Source: Cyanophora paradoxa (Eukaryota > Glaucocystophyceae > Cyanophorales > Cyanophoraceae). From it: a stretch of DNA of 64,000 nt. This document shows positions 1 through 11,843 of this stretch, piece after piece (position 1 is the first letter of the stretch; every line of letters begins with the position of its first letter). The notes below the pieces were generated by a model. The model was not told the DNA's origin and ran no database searches. It saw only the letters and a list, made by a program, of their open reading frames with translations. The position numbers and the translations under genes are program-made. The stretch is taken from assembly GCA_004431415.1 (NCBI GenBank), contig QPMI01000535.1, positions 492,026 through 556,025 of the forward strand, in the 5' to 3' direction.

Positions 1-3000
1 GCGCAGCTCTGCTACCCGGTGCTCTTGCAGCGCGCCTGCATCGAGCGCGTCGGCTTTTGTCGCTCTTAACGCCGGGGCTTGCGCAGTGGATCGTCAACGT
101 CCTCGCGAGGCAGCGGTACCTGCAGCTGCAGCTCGTGAACGTGCGCCCCGGAGGCTCCACGCCGCCCCGCACCCCCGGCCGCGCAGCTGACGCGCGGCTG
201 GCCGGCCGGGCGCTCGCGCGCGCGCAGCTGCCCATCGGGATGTACGGCGTGCGGGCGAATGACACGCGGCTTGTGTTCATCGATCAGTTCTTCTCGGTGA
301 CGCCTGCGGCGCTCTGCAACGGTCTGGGCGGCAGCTTCGACTGCACCGCGGGCGTCAGCTACATCGGCGAGCGGCCCTCGGGGCTTCTCCCGCCGAGCAC
401 CGTTGAGCTCCGTGCGCCCGCCCGCCCCGCCCCGCCCCGCCCGCCCCGCCCCGCCCGTCCCGACGCGGGCCCCCCGCGGCGCCGCGCAGTGCCGGACCGT
501 CTGGCGAGGGTGGATGAGGGCGCGGCGGCGGCCGGGCCGGACTCGCCGGGCCTGCTGCCCGAACCGGGCCCGCCGCAGACCGTGGTGGTCACGCAGGGCG
601 TCCCCACGGCGGCCGTCATCGGCGCGGCGGCCGGCGGCGCGGCCGTCGCGGCGGTGGCGGTCGGCTGCTGCGCCTTCTGCTACATACAGCGGCGCCGCAA
701 GCAGCGGCGGAGCACGACCGTGCGGGTCGTCTTCGACGACTCGGGCCGCGAGAGTGCGCCCCGCCCCGGCAGGGGGGCGCGGGGCGGGGCCGGGCCTGCA
801 GGGGCTCAGCTGTAGCCCGCCTCCGTCGCCCCCGCCCCGCTCTGCTCTGCGTTGCTCCGCTGCGCGGCCGCTGATGCGATCGGGGCCGGCAGTGATCCGC
901 ATCGAGGGCGGGCCGCAGACCGTCGACGGCGCCTCGCCCATCTCCGTCACGCCTGTGCGCCCCCGCCCCCCCGCCCCCGCCGCCGGCCCGTAGCCTCACC
1001 GAGCGCGCCGCCGCCGCGCCGCCGCGCAGGACGGCCAGCTCGTCATCCGCACGAACGCGCGGGCCCAGGTCCCGGCCCCGGCCCCACCCGCCGGCGGGGC
1101 GCCCGCGGCCGGCCCCTCCCGTCGGGGCACCAACCCCACGGAGCCGGCGCCGCGCAGCCCCGCGCCCTCCTTCCCCCGCTCCGCCTCCGCCCCCGGCCTC
1201 CAGCAGCTGCAGCAGCTGCAGGGGCAGGGCCAGGGGGGGTACATGGAGCTCCCGTCGGCCTCGTCGGTCGACTCGACCGCACAGGCGCCGTCCCCGGCCG
1301 CCGGCGGCGGGCGGACGAGCCGGCCCCGCGCGCCGGCGGCCCCAAGCGCTCGCCGAGCGTCGCCGGCCCCGCCGCCGCCGTCGGCCGCTTCTCCGCGAGC
1401 TTCCTCCCCTCCCCCGACTCCTCCGCCTTCCAGCGGTGCGCCGTACCCCCCTCGTCTGCCTCCCCACCCCCCTCCGCCTCGGTGCGACGGGGCGGGGGCG
1501 GGACAGGGCGATCTGCACGAAGTGCGCGCGGGCGTGCGCGGGGGTACCGGACGAGGAGGAGGCCCTCGAGGCAGAGTGCCCCTCCTGCCGCCTACCCCTC
1601 GTCCGTTCCCCCCCCCCCCCCCACTTCCTCGGCTCCCGTCGCCGCCCCTGTGACCGCGCACCCCGCCGCCGCAGGTCATCAAGAAGCGCTTCTGGCCGGT
1701 GTCGCGCGTCGGCGGCGGCGAGTTCGGCACCGCTTTCGTGCGCCCCGCCGTCCCGCGCCGCGCGTCCGCCGCGCCCCGCCCCTTGGGCCCGAGACCTCAT
1801 ACCCCCTGCAGCTCGCCGTCGATCTGCACTACCCGTCCAGGCGCCAGTGCGTCGTGAAGAAGGTGCTCCGATGCTGTACCCCTGCGCCGCCCCAGACCCC
1901 TCCCCTCATTCCTGTACCCCCGCAGTTCACGTTCTTCGAGAAGAGCGGCAACGAGGAGCACATCGAGAAGGCCGCGGAGCTCTTCCTCGAGGAGGTGTAC
2001 CCCTCTCGGGTGCTCGTACCCCCGGAAGGCTGACGCGGTACCCCCTCCCAGGGCCGCGTCCTGGAGAACCTCGACCACCCCTGCGTGCCGAAGCTCCTCG
2101 GCTCGTTCCTCTGGCAGGCAAGGCCGTACCCCCTCTCGTCTCCGTACCCCTCTTGATTCGAATCCTCAGGGGGACCTGTACAACGTGATGAACTTTGTAC
2201 CCGGGCGCGACCTGCAGCGGATCATGAAGGACCGATCGGGGACGTACCCCGAGAGCGAGGCGAGGCGTACCCCGGGCCGGAGGGCCGTGCGGCCGCGCTC
2301 TGAATCCGCGCTCAGGTCTACCGCCTGCTGGACGACATGACCGACGCGCTCTCGTACGTGCACGCGCGGCGGATCCTGCACAGGTGCCGGGCCCCGCGTC
2401 GCGCTCGCCCTGGCGTGGCGCGGGGCGGCGCTGAGGGCGCCGCAGGGACGTCAAACCATCGAACATCATCGCCGGCGACGACGGTGCCCCGCCCGCCCCC
2501 CCACAGCCGCAGCCGCCGCCGCCGGCGCTCCTGACGGCGGCCGCAGGGGACTACTACCTCGTGGACTTCGGCCTCTCGACGACCTCGCGGCCCGACTGGG
2601 AGCAGGCCACCATGGCGCGGCCCGCCCCGCCCCGCCCCATCCCCCGCCCCTCACCCGCCGCCCGCAGATCGGCACCTACGCCTACAGCGACCCCGAGCAG
2701 CGGCGGGGGTACCCCACGCCCTCCTCGGACCTCTACAGGTGCCCCTAGCCCCCCCCCTCTCCCGTCCACGCGGGGCGCCGCCGACCTGGGGGCAGCCTGG
2801 CGGCGACGTGCGTGGAGCTGCTGACGCGGGCGCGCCCGACGTACGAGTACTTCTGCGACTGGACGCCCCGTCCGCCCCGCCCGCCGCGCCCCCGCACCCC
2901 GCCCCGCCCCTCCTCACGGGCGCCCCCGCAGCCGCGCGCCTCCCGATCTCCTCCCACCTCGCCTCAGTCCTCTCTCGCATGCTGCGGAGGGACCCCGCGC

Positions 3001-4807
3001 AGCGGTGCGGCGCGCCGGCCCCGCCTCTCAACTTCTTTCCGCCCCTCTCACCCGCGCCGGCGCAGGTTCGAATCCGCCGCGGCCGCCCGAGAAGCTCTCT
3101 TCGGGCGCGACTGCAGGCGGAGGAGGAGCGTACCCCCCCAGCACCTCGCGGCCCCCGACTCGCCGGCGAACGCGCCCCTCCGCCCCGCCTCCTCCGCCCC
3201 GCCTGCCGCCCTGCTGCCGCCCAAGGGGGACGACGGGGGGTACCCGAACGGCGACGAGGCGTTCTACGTGATGCCCCCCGGCACGGGCCCCCGCCAGGCC
3301 TCCTCCGCCCCCTCCCACGTACCCCCCCGTGCCTACGTCCTCCGCACCGTCAGCACGCCCCGCTCCGGTACCCCTCGGGGCGCCCCCGCCCCCTCCGAAC
3401 CGGGCGCTCCCACCGGGGGCCCGGGACCGCCCGCCTCCGCCACGCCGCGGGGCGCTGGCCCCGCCCCCGCCCCCGCCGCCCCTCCCCCCGCCCTGCCCCC
3501 CAGGCCGCCCTCCCCCCGCCCCCTCCGCCGGCGCCACCCGCGGCTCCCCCGCCCCCCTCCTCTGCAACCCCACGCGTGGCGGCCCTCCCCCGCCCCGCCC
3601 TCCTCCACCCCGCGGGTCCCCGCCGCCGCCCAGCCCGCCCCCGCGCCCCCGCCCCGCCGCCGCCGCCGCCGGCCGCCCCACCGCCTCCCCCGCTCCCCCG
3701 CCTCCGCCCGCCGGGCCCTCGCCGCCGACCTCGGGGCCGCTGCCGCAGCCGGCGACGCCGCGGCCGGGCTCGGGCCCGCTGCGGGAGGCCTCGCCCGGGG
3801 CCTCCTCCTCGGCGCTCTCCTCGTCGCTGCGCTCCTCGGAGCGCCGCGAGGAGCGCTCGGTGATCTGGGACCTCCTCTCCACCGCCTCGCGCCTCGCCGC
3901 CGGCTTCGACGGCGAGGCGCCCACGTCCCCCGAGGGCACCCTCCAGACCGCCTCCTCCGCCCCCTCCTCCCGCCCCCTCGCCCCCCTCCTCCGCCGCACC
4001 CGTGCGCGCTGCGGAGCGCGCAGCCGCCCGCTGCCTTCGTTTGTCTGACGGGGGCGGGCGGGGCGGGGCGGCAGAGACGATGAAGGGCGGGCCGCGCGGG
4101 AAGGGCCGGCGGCCGCGCCCGGGGCCCGCGAGCGCCTCGGCGCCCAGCAGCCCAACGCGGCGCCGCGGCGGAGATCGGGCGGCGGCCGGCGGCGAGCAGG
4201 CGCGGGGGCGGGAGCGGGGCCGGGAGAGGCAGGGGGCGCGGGAGGGGCAGGGGCCAGGGGCGGGGCGCAGGCGGGGGCGCCGAGCGGGGAGGGCCGGAGC
4301 AGCGCGAGCCGCAGCTCCGCGAGCGACCGGACGGCCCACGGCGGCAGCGACAGCGGCGAGGTGCCCCGCCCCTCCTCTCTCTGCCCCGCGCCCCGCCCCG
4401 CCACTGACGCCGCGCCAGCCGCAGCGGGGCCTGCGGCTGCCGCGGAGCGGGCGGCTGCCGAGCAGCGAGGGAGCAGCAGCGGCGAGGGCGTCGCGGCGGC
4501 GCTGCACCGGTGGGCGACCCGGCGCCGCAACCACGCCGCCCGGAAGCGCAAGGAGGGCCCCGCTGCCGCCCCCCAGGGGCCGCCCGCCCCCTCGGCGCCC
4601 GCCGCCTCCTCCGCCCCGCCCGCCGGTGCCCCCGAGGCACCTCAAGCGGGGGGCACGGACGCCGCCGCGGGGGCGGCGCCCTCCTCCGCGCGATCGGAGG
4701 GCCTCGGCGGCTCGTCGCGATCAGTCCCCGGAGCCTCCGAGGCGGGCGGAAACCCGGCCGCCGGCCCCTCCCGCAAGCCCTCGAGCGCTTCCCTGCACTC
4801 CCACTAG
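1..4807 (+). CDS. Membrane-anchored Ser/Thr protein kinase, 5' end missing
   Basis: The gene enters from the left edge. An ectodomain exon (about 190-412) is followed by a hydrophobic Ala/Gly/Val membrane segment (about 609-690) ending in a basic stop-transfer R-R-R-K-Q-R-R. The kinase domain then runs over about ten short exons: glycine loop V-G-G-G-E-F-G (1708-1728), the lysine in C-V-V-K-K (near 1855), alphaC with F-L-E-E, the catalytic loop H-R-D-V-K-P-S-N split by an intron at 2384, D-F-G (2564-2572) and an S-D-P-E (A/S)PE-type motif (near 2690). All key catalytic residues are present, so it should be active. A long Pro/Ala/Ser-rich tail ends at TAG 4805-4807. Introns often open with GTACCCC-containing sequence, and one (from about 2119) has a CAG|GCAAGG donor, i.e. 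GC-AG. The topology (ectodomain, one membrane pass, cytosolic kinase) is that of a receptor-like kinase; the ligand cannot be guessed. Confidence 0.82.
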
Positions 4808-5275
4808 TCGACGTCTCCTATAGCTAGGCCCAGCCGTCCTGCTCTAAAACCTCCCCGGGCCCGCTCTGTGCTGGTTTATCGGATTCATGGTCAGACCTAG
4901 GTTCATGAAATTGATAGCGAACTCTCGAAGCGCGCTTGACGTACGTACACGCGTAAGCATCGAACTTCGGAACTCGGAATTCGAAGACACTGCAGCTGGA
5001 ATCACAGCGCTGCAGTCCATCTGCATACGATACGGCCATGCAACTGGCAACTGGAAGCAGCTAGCCTCTGAGCTGCGCTCCGCGAGTCCGAACAACTTCA
5101 GAACTTCTCAACAGGGGGGTACCGTTGCTGCTGGGTGTCCCGCACCGAACACGCACGTTCCCGGGGCTGGCTAGGTCTGCTAGGCGTCCGAAACGCATCT
5201 TCTAGGCAGGCGGCCGGCCATCTAAGCAGGAGAAACCCGGGAAGAGGACGGCGGAGTCGCCGGCAGCTTGGCGGC
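4808..5275. other. Intergenic gap, kinase to NACHT gene
   Basis: About 470 bases between the kinase stop and the next start codon, less GC-rich than the flanking genes. It should hold the kinase 3' UTR and the promoter of the next gene. I see no RNA gene, clear TATA box or repeat. Confidence 0.5.
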
Positions 5276-8200
5276 ATGGGCTGCGGAGCGGGGAAGCCTG
5301 TAACTACCGACAGCCCGCCAGGGCTTGGTCCCCAGCTCAACGCGGTGCGCGCTGAACTCCTTTCGTCTTTTCCATTCTGTGACTTCGGACCAGCCGCCCC
5401 CGCAAGCTTCAGAGCCGGTCGTTATTGTGAGCACTAATCCTTCTGGGGTGTATGAAGCATCCCCGTTGACGCCCGCGCAGGAGCCCGTCAAGGCTCCGCC
5501 AGTCCTGCTAGATCGCCCGCCAAGGCACCCGAGCCTGGCGGTGAGCGCCAATGTGAGCGTGAATGGCGTCAAGAAGGGCGCAGACCTTGAGGATGACCGC
5601 AACACCATCATCAAATCCCCGCTGGGTGCGTGCACGTTCCGAGCCCTTGGCCAGTTCGGCGCTTGCCGCCGTCCCCCGCCTCTGCCTCGAACCGCGGGGG
5701 TCCAACGCTTCCCTTAGCTCTAATATGACGTTAAGACGCACGCCAGCCCACGCTTCCTCTGCGAAGGCCTGACTTTCCAATGCCGCGCCGCAGCATCCGC
5801 CGTCCTGAACTATGCCTTCGACGACAACTACAAGAAGGAGGTGGAGAAGGCGCTGCAGACGAGCGCAGTGGACTCGAATCCGGCGTGGCAGCGCAGCAAG
5901 TCCCGCTCGCTGCTGCAGCCGCAGAACCAGGCCAACGGCGTCTCCACTGGGGAAGGGAACCACCTCAGCACGCGGCCCGTCTCGCCAGGATACTGCATTC
6001 CCGGTCCGGGGCACCGCGCCGCCGCTGCGCCACCGCCGCCGCCGCTGACATCCCCGCGCGGGGCAGACCCACCGCCGGACGACGGAGCCGCCTCGTCGCC
6101 GCTGCCGTTCGAACCTGCGCGCGTGGACCGCACGCTGTGTATCTTCCTCTGTGCCGCCGCGTTGGAGCCTGCGGTGCGCCCTCCCGCCGGCCCGCCGCGC
6201 CGCACCAGTCGCCCCCTCTCGAGACTCAACCTCGTCCCCATCCCTTGCAGGTCAAAGAGGCCCTCTTTGCGCAGTCCATTCCGAAGCTCCGGTGCGCCGC
6301 CGCCGCGCCCCGCCGCGCGGCGCTCGCCGAGGCGGGGGCCGGGGCAGCTACGCGTGCGCGCGGCGCGGGCTCGTCCTTTGCGTGACCGACCTGCTGGACG
6401 CCTCCGCCGTCGACGCCAAGGTCCGCTCCCTCCCTTTCCAGCCCCGCCCTCGGCCCCCGCCCAGGCGCCGACGGGGCGGGCCGGCGGCGGGGCAGTCGCT
6501 CTCGCGGGGCCTGCGGCAGCTGGAGCGCTCGCAGTACTTCGTGGCGCTCGTCGGGGACGCCTACGAGCCGGCCGCCGTGCCCTCTGAGGTCCTCGCCGAG
6601 GTGCCCGAGCTGCGGGGCCGGGGCCTCCAGCCGGGCGCCGGCCTCCTCGACCTCTTCCTCGACGCCGGCCCCCTCTCCCCCGCCCGCCGCGGCGGCCTCG
6701 GGCCCCGCGCCCTCTTCGTCTGGCACGGCCCCGCCGCCGCCGCCGCCGGCGCCGGCGAGGGGCAGCAGGGCCCCGGCGCGGGCCCCGACGCGGCGGGCGG
6801 CCCCGCTTCCGCGCCCTCCCCGGCGGCGGCCGCACTGCGGCGGCGGGCGCAGGCCGTCGGGCAGCACCGCGAATCGAAGAGCGCGGGGCAGGCCTGCAAG
6901 GTGCGGCGCCCTTCCGCCCGCCCCGCCCCGCCCAGCCGGGCGCGCCTGACGCGGCGGGGGCGGCGGGGCGGGCAGTTCGTGGAGCGCGGGCTCGCCGGCG
7001 CCATCGACCGCGACTTCCCGTCGGAGCAGTCGGCGCAGGGCGCGCCGCCCCGCCCGCCCCGCCCCGCCCCACGTCGCCGTCGCCGCTGACGCTCGCGGGC
7101 AGTGATCGCGCGGACGGCGCACGCGCAGCTGACGGAGCACCTGCTGCGGGAGGCGGAGGCCGGCGGCCACGTGGAGCCGGCGGCGCTCGAGGAGGCCTTC
7201 CTTCGAGCCGTCGAGGCCCCGCCGGGCGCCCGCGAGCCCGTCTGCCTCGTCGGCCCCGCCGGCTCCGGAAAATCCAGTGCGCCCCCCGTCCCGCCCCGCC
7301 CGCCCCGCCCCGCCCACCCCGCCCCGCCCCGCCGGAGCCGACCCGGCGACCCGGCAGCGTTCCTCGCGCGCTGGGCCGAGCGGCACCGGCGGAGCAACCC
7401 GCGCGACGTTGTCGTCCTCCACGTGCGCCCCGCCCGCCCGCGCGAGCGCCGCCGCGCCCCGCGGCCGACGGACGGGGGGCGCCGGCAGCACGTGGCGGCG
7501 GAGTGCGTGGCGGACCCCGTGCCGCCGGCCGTCGTCCTGGCGCGGCTCGCCCAGGAGCTCGCCGCCCGCTTCGGGATCGAGCGCGAGTCGCTCCCGACCT
7601 TCTACGCCGGCCCGGTGGGCCCCGCCGGCTCCAGCTCCCCGCTCCCCGCCTCGGCCTCGGGCTTGGGCTCGGGCTCCGGCCCGGTCTCCCCGCCCCGCGC
7701 CTTCCCCTCCTTCTCCTCCCTCTCCGCCCTCGCCTCGGTCTCCATCTCGGGACGCGCCAGCGAGGTCCTGGGCGCCTCTAGCCGTCGCCCCTCGTCGGCG
7801 CCGCCCACGGGGGACCACTTCTGCGCGGCCCTCGCCGAGGTCCTCGCCCGCGCCGCCGCCGCCTGCCGCGGCCGCCTCTTCGTCGTCCTGGACGGCCTCG
7901 AGCGGGTGCTGGAGGCGCAGGAGGGCGGCGACGCGCTCGCCTGGCTGCCGCCCCCCGCCGCCCTCCCGCCCAACGTGACCCTCGTCGCCGCCGCCCGCCC
8001 CGGCCGCTCCGCCGAGGCCCTCCAGTCCTCGGCCGCCTTCCGCCCGCTGCCCGTGCCCCCGCTCGAGCCCGCCGAGCGCGCCGCGCTGGCGGAGGCCCTC
8101 GGCGTTCCCCCCGCGCTGGCCGCCGAGCACCCCGCCTGCGACCGCCCCGGCGGCCTCCGCCTCGTCGCCCGCGCCGCCCGCGCCGCCGGCCCCGAGGCGG

Positions 8201-11200
8201 CGGCGCGGGCCGAGTCGCCCGAGGCGCTCTGGGACCTGCTGCTGGGGCGGGCGGAGGAGGAGATGGGGCGGGAGGCGCTGCGCATCCTGCGGCTGGTGCG
8301 GTGCAGCCGGGCGGGCCTCTCGGAGCCGGAGCTGGTGCACCTCGTCGGCCTCCCGACGCACGCCGCCGCCGTCGACGTCCTCGAGGGCCTCCAGGTCCGA
8401 TCGAGCGATCCGATCCATCCGATGCAATTCGATTCGAATTTGATCTCCTCGGCAGGCGGCGGGGGCTCTCGTGCGGCTCGCGGGGCTCTACACGCTCCCC
8501 TCCATGGAGCTTGTCGCCGTTCGCCCCCCTCCCCGCCCCGCCCCGCCCCGGCCCCGCTGAGCGGTGCGCTGCGCCCGCCGGCAGGCCTTCGACCGGCGCC
8601 AGTTCGCCCGCCGCGCCGCCTCTGTCACGCAGCTGCAGGGCCCGCCGAGCCCGAGCGCCGGGGCCCTGCAGCCGCCCAGCAGCGCCGGCGTCGCCGGACT
8701 CGCCGCCAACAGTGCGCCCCCCGCTCGCGCCGCTCGCGACGCGACGCCCGACTCACGGGCGGCGGCGCGCGCAGCGGACCTCCTGCCGCCGCTAGAGCCC
8801 TCGCGGTCGCCGCGGCTCCCGGCCCCGCCGGCCTGGGCCTGGCCGGCGTGCACGCGGTGGCGACGGGGGCGGCCACGCCGGGCGGGGCGCCCTCGCACCC
8901 GCGCCGCACGGAGGCGCTGCGGACGCTGCGGGAGCACTTCGCGGCGTACCCGTCGTGCGTGCGGCGGGCGCAGGAGCTGCCGTGGGCGCTGCACGCGCTG
9001 GGCGAGAGCGAGGCGATGGAGCGCGTGCTGGCCGAGCTGCCCCTCATGGATGCCTTCCTCCGGGGGGGCCTCGAGGCGGAGCTCGCCTCTGCCTGGCGCG
9101 CCGCCGTCGGCGGCTCCCCCGCAGCGCCCACCCCCGCCCTCTCCGCCGCCGTCGGCGGCGCCGTCTTCGACGCCTACCGCGCCGCCCTCCGCCCCTCCGC
9201 GCCGCCGCCGCCCTCCCGCCGGCCCACGCCCAGCACTCCTCGCCCGGCGGGGCGGCCACCGCGGCCCCGCCGGCCCCGCGCCGAGCGACGTCGCCTCGTA
9301 CGCGTACCGCGCGGCGTGCCTGCTGGCGGCGCTGGGGCGCCCCGAGGAGTCCCTCGAGATGCTGCGGGTCGTCGAGGGGGACGCGGCGCCCCTCTCCGAC
9401 GACGGCGCCGGCGGGGCCTCGCCGTTCCTCACCCCGGCCGCCGCCGCCGCGCCCTCGGCCGGCGCCCGCCGCCCCTCCAGCCTGCGCCAGCGCCCCTCCT
9501 ACGCCGGCTCCTCCTCCTCGATGCGGGCCGGGGGCGGCGGCGGCGGGGCCGGCGGCGGCGGGAGCATCCGGAGCCTGGACGCCGTCGGCTCGAGCGTGCG
9601 CTCGGGGAGCGCGTACGGCCTGGGCGGGGCGCTGGCGCTGCCCGAGGGCGCCGGCCTCTCCCCGCTCGCCTTTGCCGAGGCCGTCGACCCGCCGCTGCGC
9701 GCCCAGGCGGCGCGCCTGCGGGCGCCCTCCTCCGCGCCGCGGGGCAGGCCGGGGAGGCCCTGCAGGCGCTGGAGGCGGCGCTGGAGCTCGAGGAGCGGGC
9801 CCCCGCGCGCCCGGGGGCCGTCTCTGCTGCCATCGCGACGCTGCGCGCCCTCGCCGGCCTCTGCTTCGAGCGGGCCGAGTACGAGCGCGCGGCGGGGCTA
9901 CTGGAGGAGGCGGCGCTCGCGCACCAGCAGCTGCCGAGCTCGGAGGGCGGCGGCCCGCTCGCCGCCGCCGCCCTCCTCATGGCCCTCGCCCGCGTCCACC
10001 GCACCCGGTACGCCCACGCCCCGCCCCGCCGATCCGATCCAACCCGGTCTGACGCGCGCGCAGGATGGACCGGGAGAAGGCGCTGGCGCTGGCGGACGAG
10101 GCGCTGCGGCTGCAGCGGGGGGCCGTGGGGGCCGCCCACCACGAGGTCGCCACCACCATCCTCTTCATCGCCGACCTCCTCCGCAACCAGGCCCGCCCCC
10201 GCCTTCGCCGCCCCGCCCCGCCCCGCCCCGCCCCGCCCCGCCCCGCCCCGCCCCGCGCCGCGCCGCGCCGCGCTCCCCTTGGGCGGGCCCCGCTTAGCTT
10301 AGCTTAGCTTAGCGTAACCAGGCCCGCCCCCGCCGCCCTCCAGGCTCCAGGCTCCAGGCTCCAGGCTCCAGGCTCCAGGCTGCACGCTAACTTGGAGAGC
10401 AGGGGCACCTGCCGGGGGCGCTGGACGGCTACCAGAAGGCCCTCCCCGTCCTCGAGCGCGTCTTCGGGCCCTGCCACCCCCGCGTCTCCCAGGTCCGACC
10501 CCCCGCCCGCCCCGGGCCCTCATCAAGCTAGCGAAGACGGCGATCCTGACCCTCGCCCTCGGCGCCTCGGCGCAGACGCTGACGGCGATCGGGGACATCT
10601 ACCGGATGCGGGGCCTGCTGGAGGAGGCGCTGCCGATCTACCAGCGCGCCACCGAGATCCGCGTCAAGTTCCTGGGCTCCGATCAGCACGCCGAGGCCCG
10701 CCCCCCGCCCCTCTCCTCCCTCCTCACGGCTCTGAGCCGCCCCGGGGCGCGCAGGTGGCGAACCTGCTGGCGACGGAGGCGGGGATGCTCAAGGACGTCG
10801 GCCAGCTCGACGCCGCCCTCGAGGTCCGCCCCGCCCGCCGCCCCCGCCGCCCCCGCCGGGCTCCGCTCACGCGCTCCTGCGTGGCGCCCCCGCCCCCGCC
10901 CTCAGATCTACGAGCGCGTGCTGCGGATCCAGACGGCCTGCCTCGGGCCCAAGTCGCCCAAGGTGCGCGGCGCGGGGCGGGGCGGGGAGGCCCGGGAGGG
11001 CTCGCAGCGGGGGGCGTGGGGGCAGAGGTGCTGAGCGAGGCCGGGGCGCTTTGCTCTGCTTTGCCGCGCGCAGGTCTCGGTGACGATCAACTGCATCGAC
11101 GCGACGAAGCGGGCGATCAAGGAGGCGGAGAAGGCCGCCGGCCTCCGCGCCATGTCCGTCGACCAGGGCGCAGCGCCGCCCCCGGGGGCCCCCGCCCCCG

Positions 11201-11205
11201 CGTGA
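5276..11205 (+). CDS. Nephrocystin-3-like DUF4062-NACHT-TPR protein
   Basis: The ATG at 5276 opens M-G-C-G-A-G-K-P, a match to an N-myristoylation site (Gly2) with an adjacent palmitoylatable Cys3. After a charged low-complexity stretch, a segment at about 6120-6560 (R-T-L-C-I-F-L-C, then G-L-V-L-C-V-T-D-L and F-V-A-L-V-G-D-A-Y) looks like DUF4062. A NACHT-type P-loop follows: Walker A G-P-A-G-S-G-K-S-S (near 7250) and Walker B L-F-V-V-L-D-G-L-E (near 7880). TPR/kinesin-light-chain helices fill about 9740-11100, e.g. E-E-A-L-P-I-Y-Q-R-A-T-E-I. The stop is TGA 11203-11205. Vertebrate nephrocystin-3 combines N-myristoylation, a P-loop and TPRs and works in the cilium, so a flagellar role is inferred. 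A generic STAND NTPase with TPR sensors is the alternative. One intron (about 10193-10421) is full of tandem repeats. Confidence 0.65.
10190..10421 (+). repeat. Intron with three tandem-repeat types
   Basis: Inside a TPR-encoding region lie, in order, a CCGCC pentamer array (about 10208-10260), four GCTTA units (about 10291-10311) and six copies of GGCTCCA (about 10340-10380). A direct repeat, AACCAGGCCCGCCCCCGCC, occurs at about 10186 and again at about 10316, so part of the block looks like a local tandem duplication. The left border reads as a GC-AG donor (CAG|GCCC). Confidence 0.75.
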
Positions 11206-11843
11206 GCTCTTTCCATCGTAGAGAGCATATATTTCACTTGCGAGTCTCTAGTTATCTTATTCGTAAAGTTTCAAGCCACAGCGACCGCCCGATCTGCAGT
11301 GGTGGAGCCTGCTAGCTATTTGAAGCTAGTACTAGTTGGCGCAGCATTCCTCAGCAGCGAGTATTATCATTTAATGCTGGTAGTACGCATGTTCATTGAT
11401 ATGTGTATTTATGACGTCCACATCTGAATTTCGCTCGGCACATGTACATGTGCGTATGCTAGTACGGGTGCAACTGCCGCAGTGCGAATTCGAATGCGAG
11501 GCCTTCGCAAGCCTGTTCGAAATTCGGAGCTGCGCATGCGGCGCCGGGGCAGGCGGTTCAATTCGCTCGTACGCCGCCGGGCCGCTAGCCTAGTATACGT
11601 AGATCGATATCATAGTACGTATCTATCATAGTACTAGTATCGCTAGATCAGCCGCGGGGCCCGGCGGCTGCGGGGATCTGAAGCTCCGATATGGACATGG
11701 GTGGCCCAGTACTAGTGGATCGAATCCGGAACTCCGCTGGATCGGGAGGAGACGGGACTGGTCGCGAGCGAGGGCGCCGCGGCGTGGGGGAGGGGGGTGG
11801 CGGCGCGGGGACTGCAGGCGGGGCGGCGGGGGCGGCGGGGGCG
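11206..11843. other. AT-richer gap between convergent genes
   Basis: About 640 bases between the stops of the convergent NACHT-TPR gene (+) and Der gene (-). It has several TAGTAC/CTAGTA-type short palindromes and drops clearly in GC. It should hold both 3' UTRs. No RNA gene or mobile element was recognised. Confidence 0.5.

Noticed and set aside
66-4645. Long minus-strand ORFs opposite the kinase gene
   Set aside because: They are Arg/Gly/Ala-only shadows caused by high GC; the kinase motifs lie on the plus strand.
5828-8427. Minus-strand ORFs of 414 and 733 codons opposite the NACHT-TPR gene
   Set aside because: Low-complexity antisense shadows; the P-loop, Walker B and TPR helices are on the plus strand.
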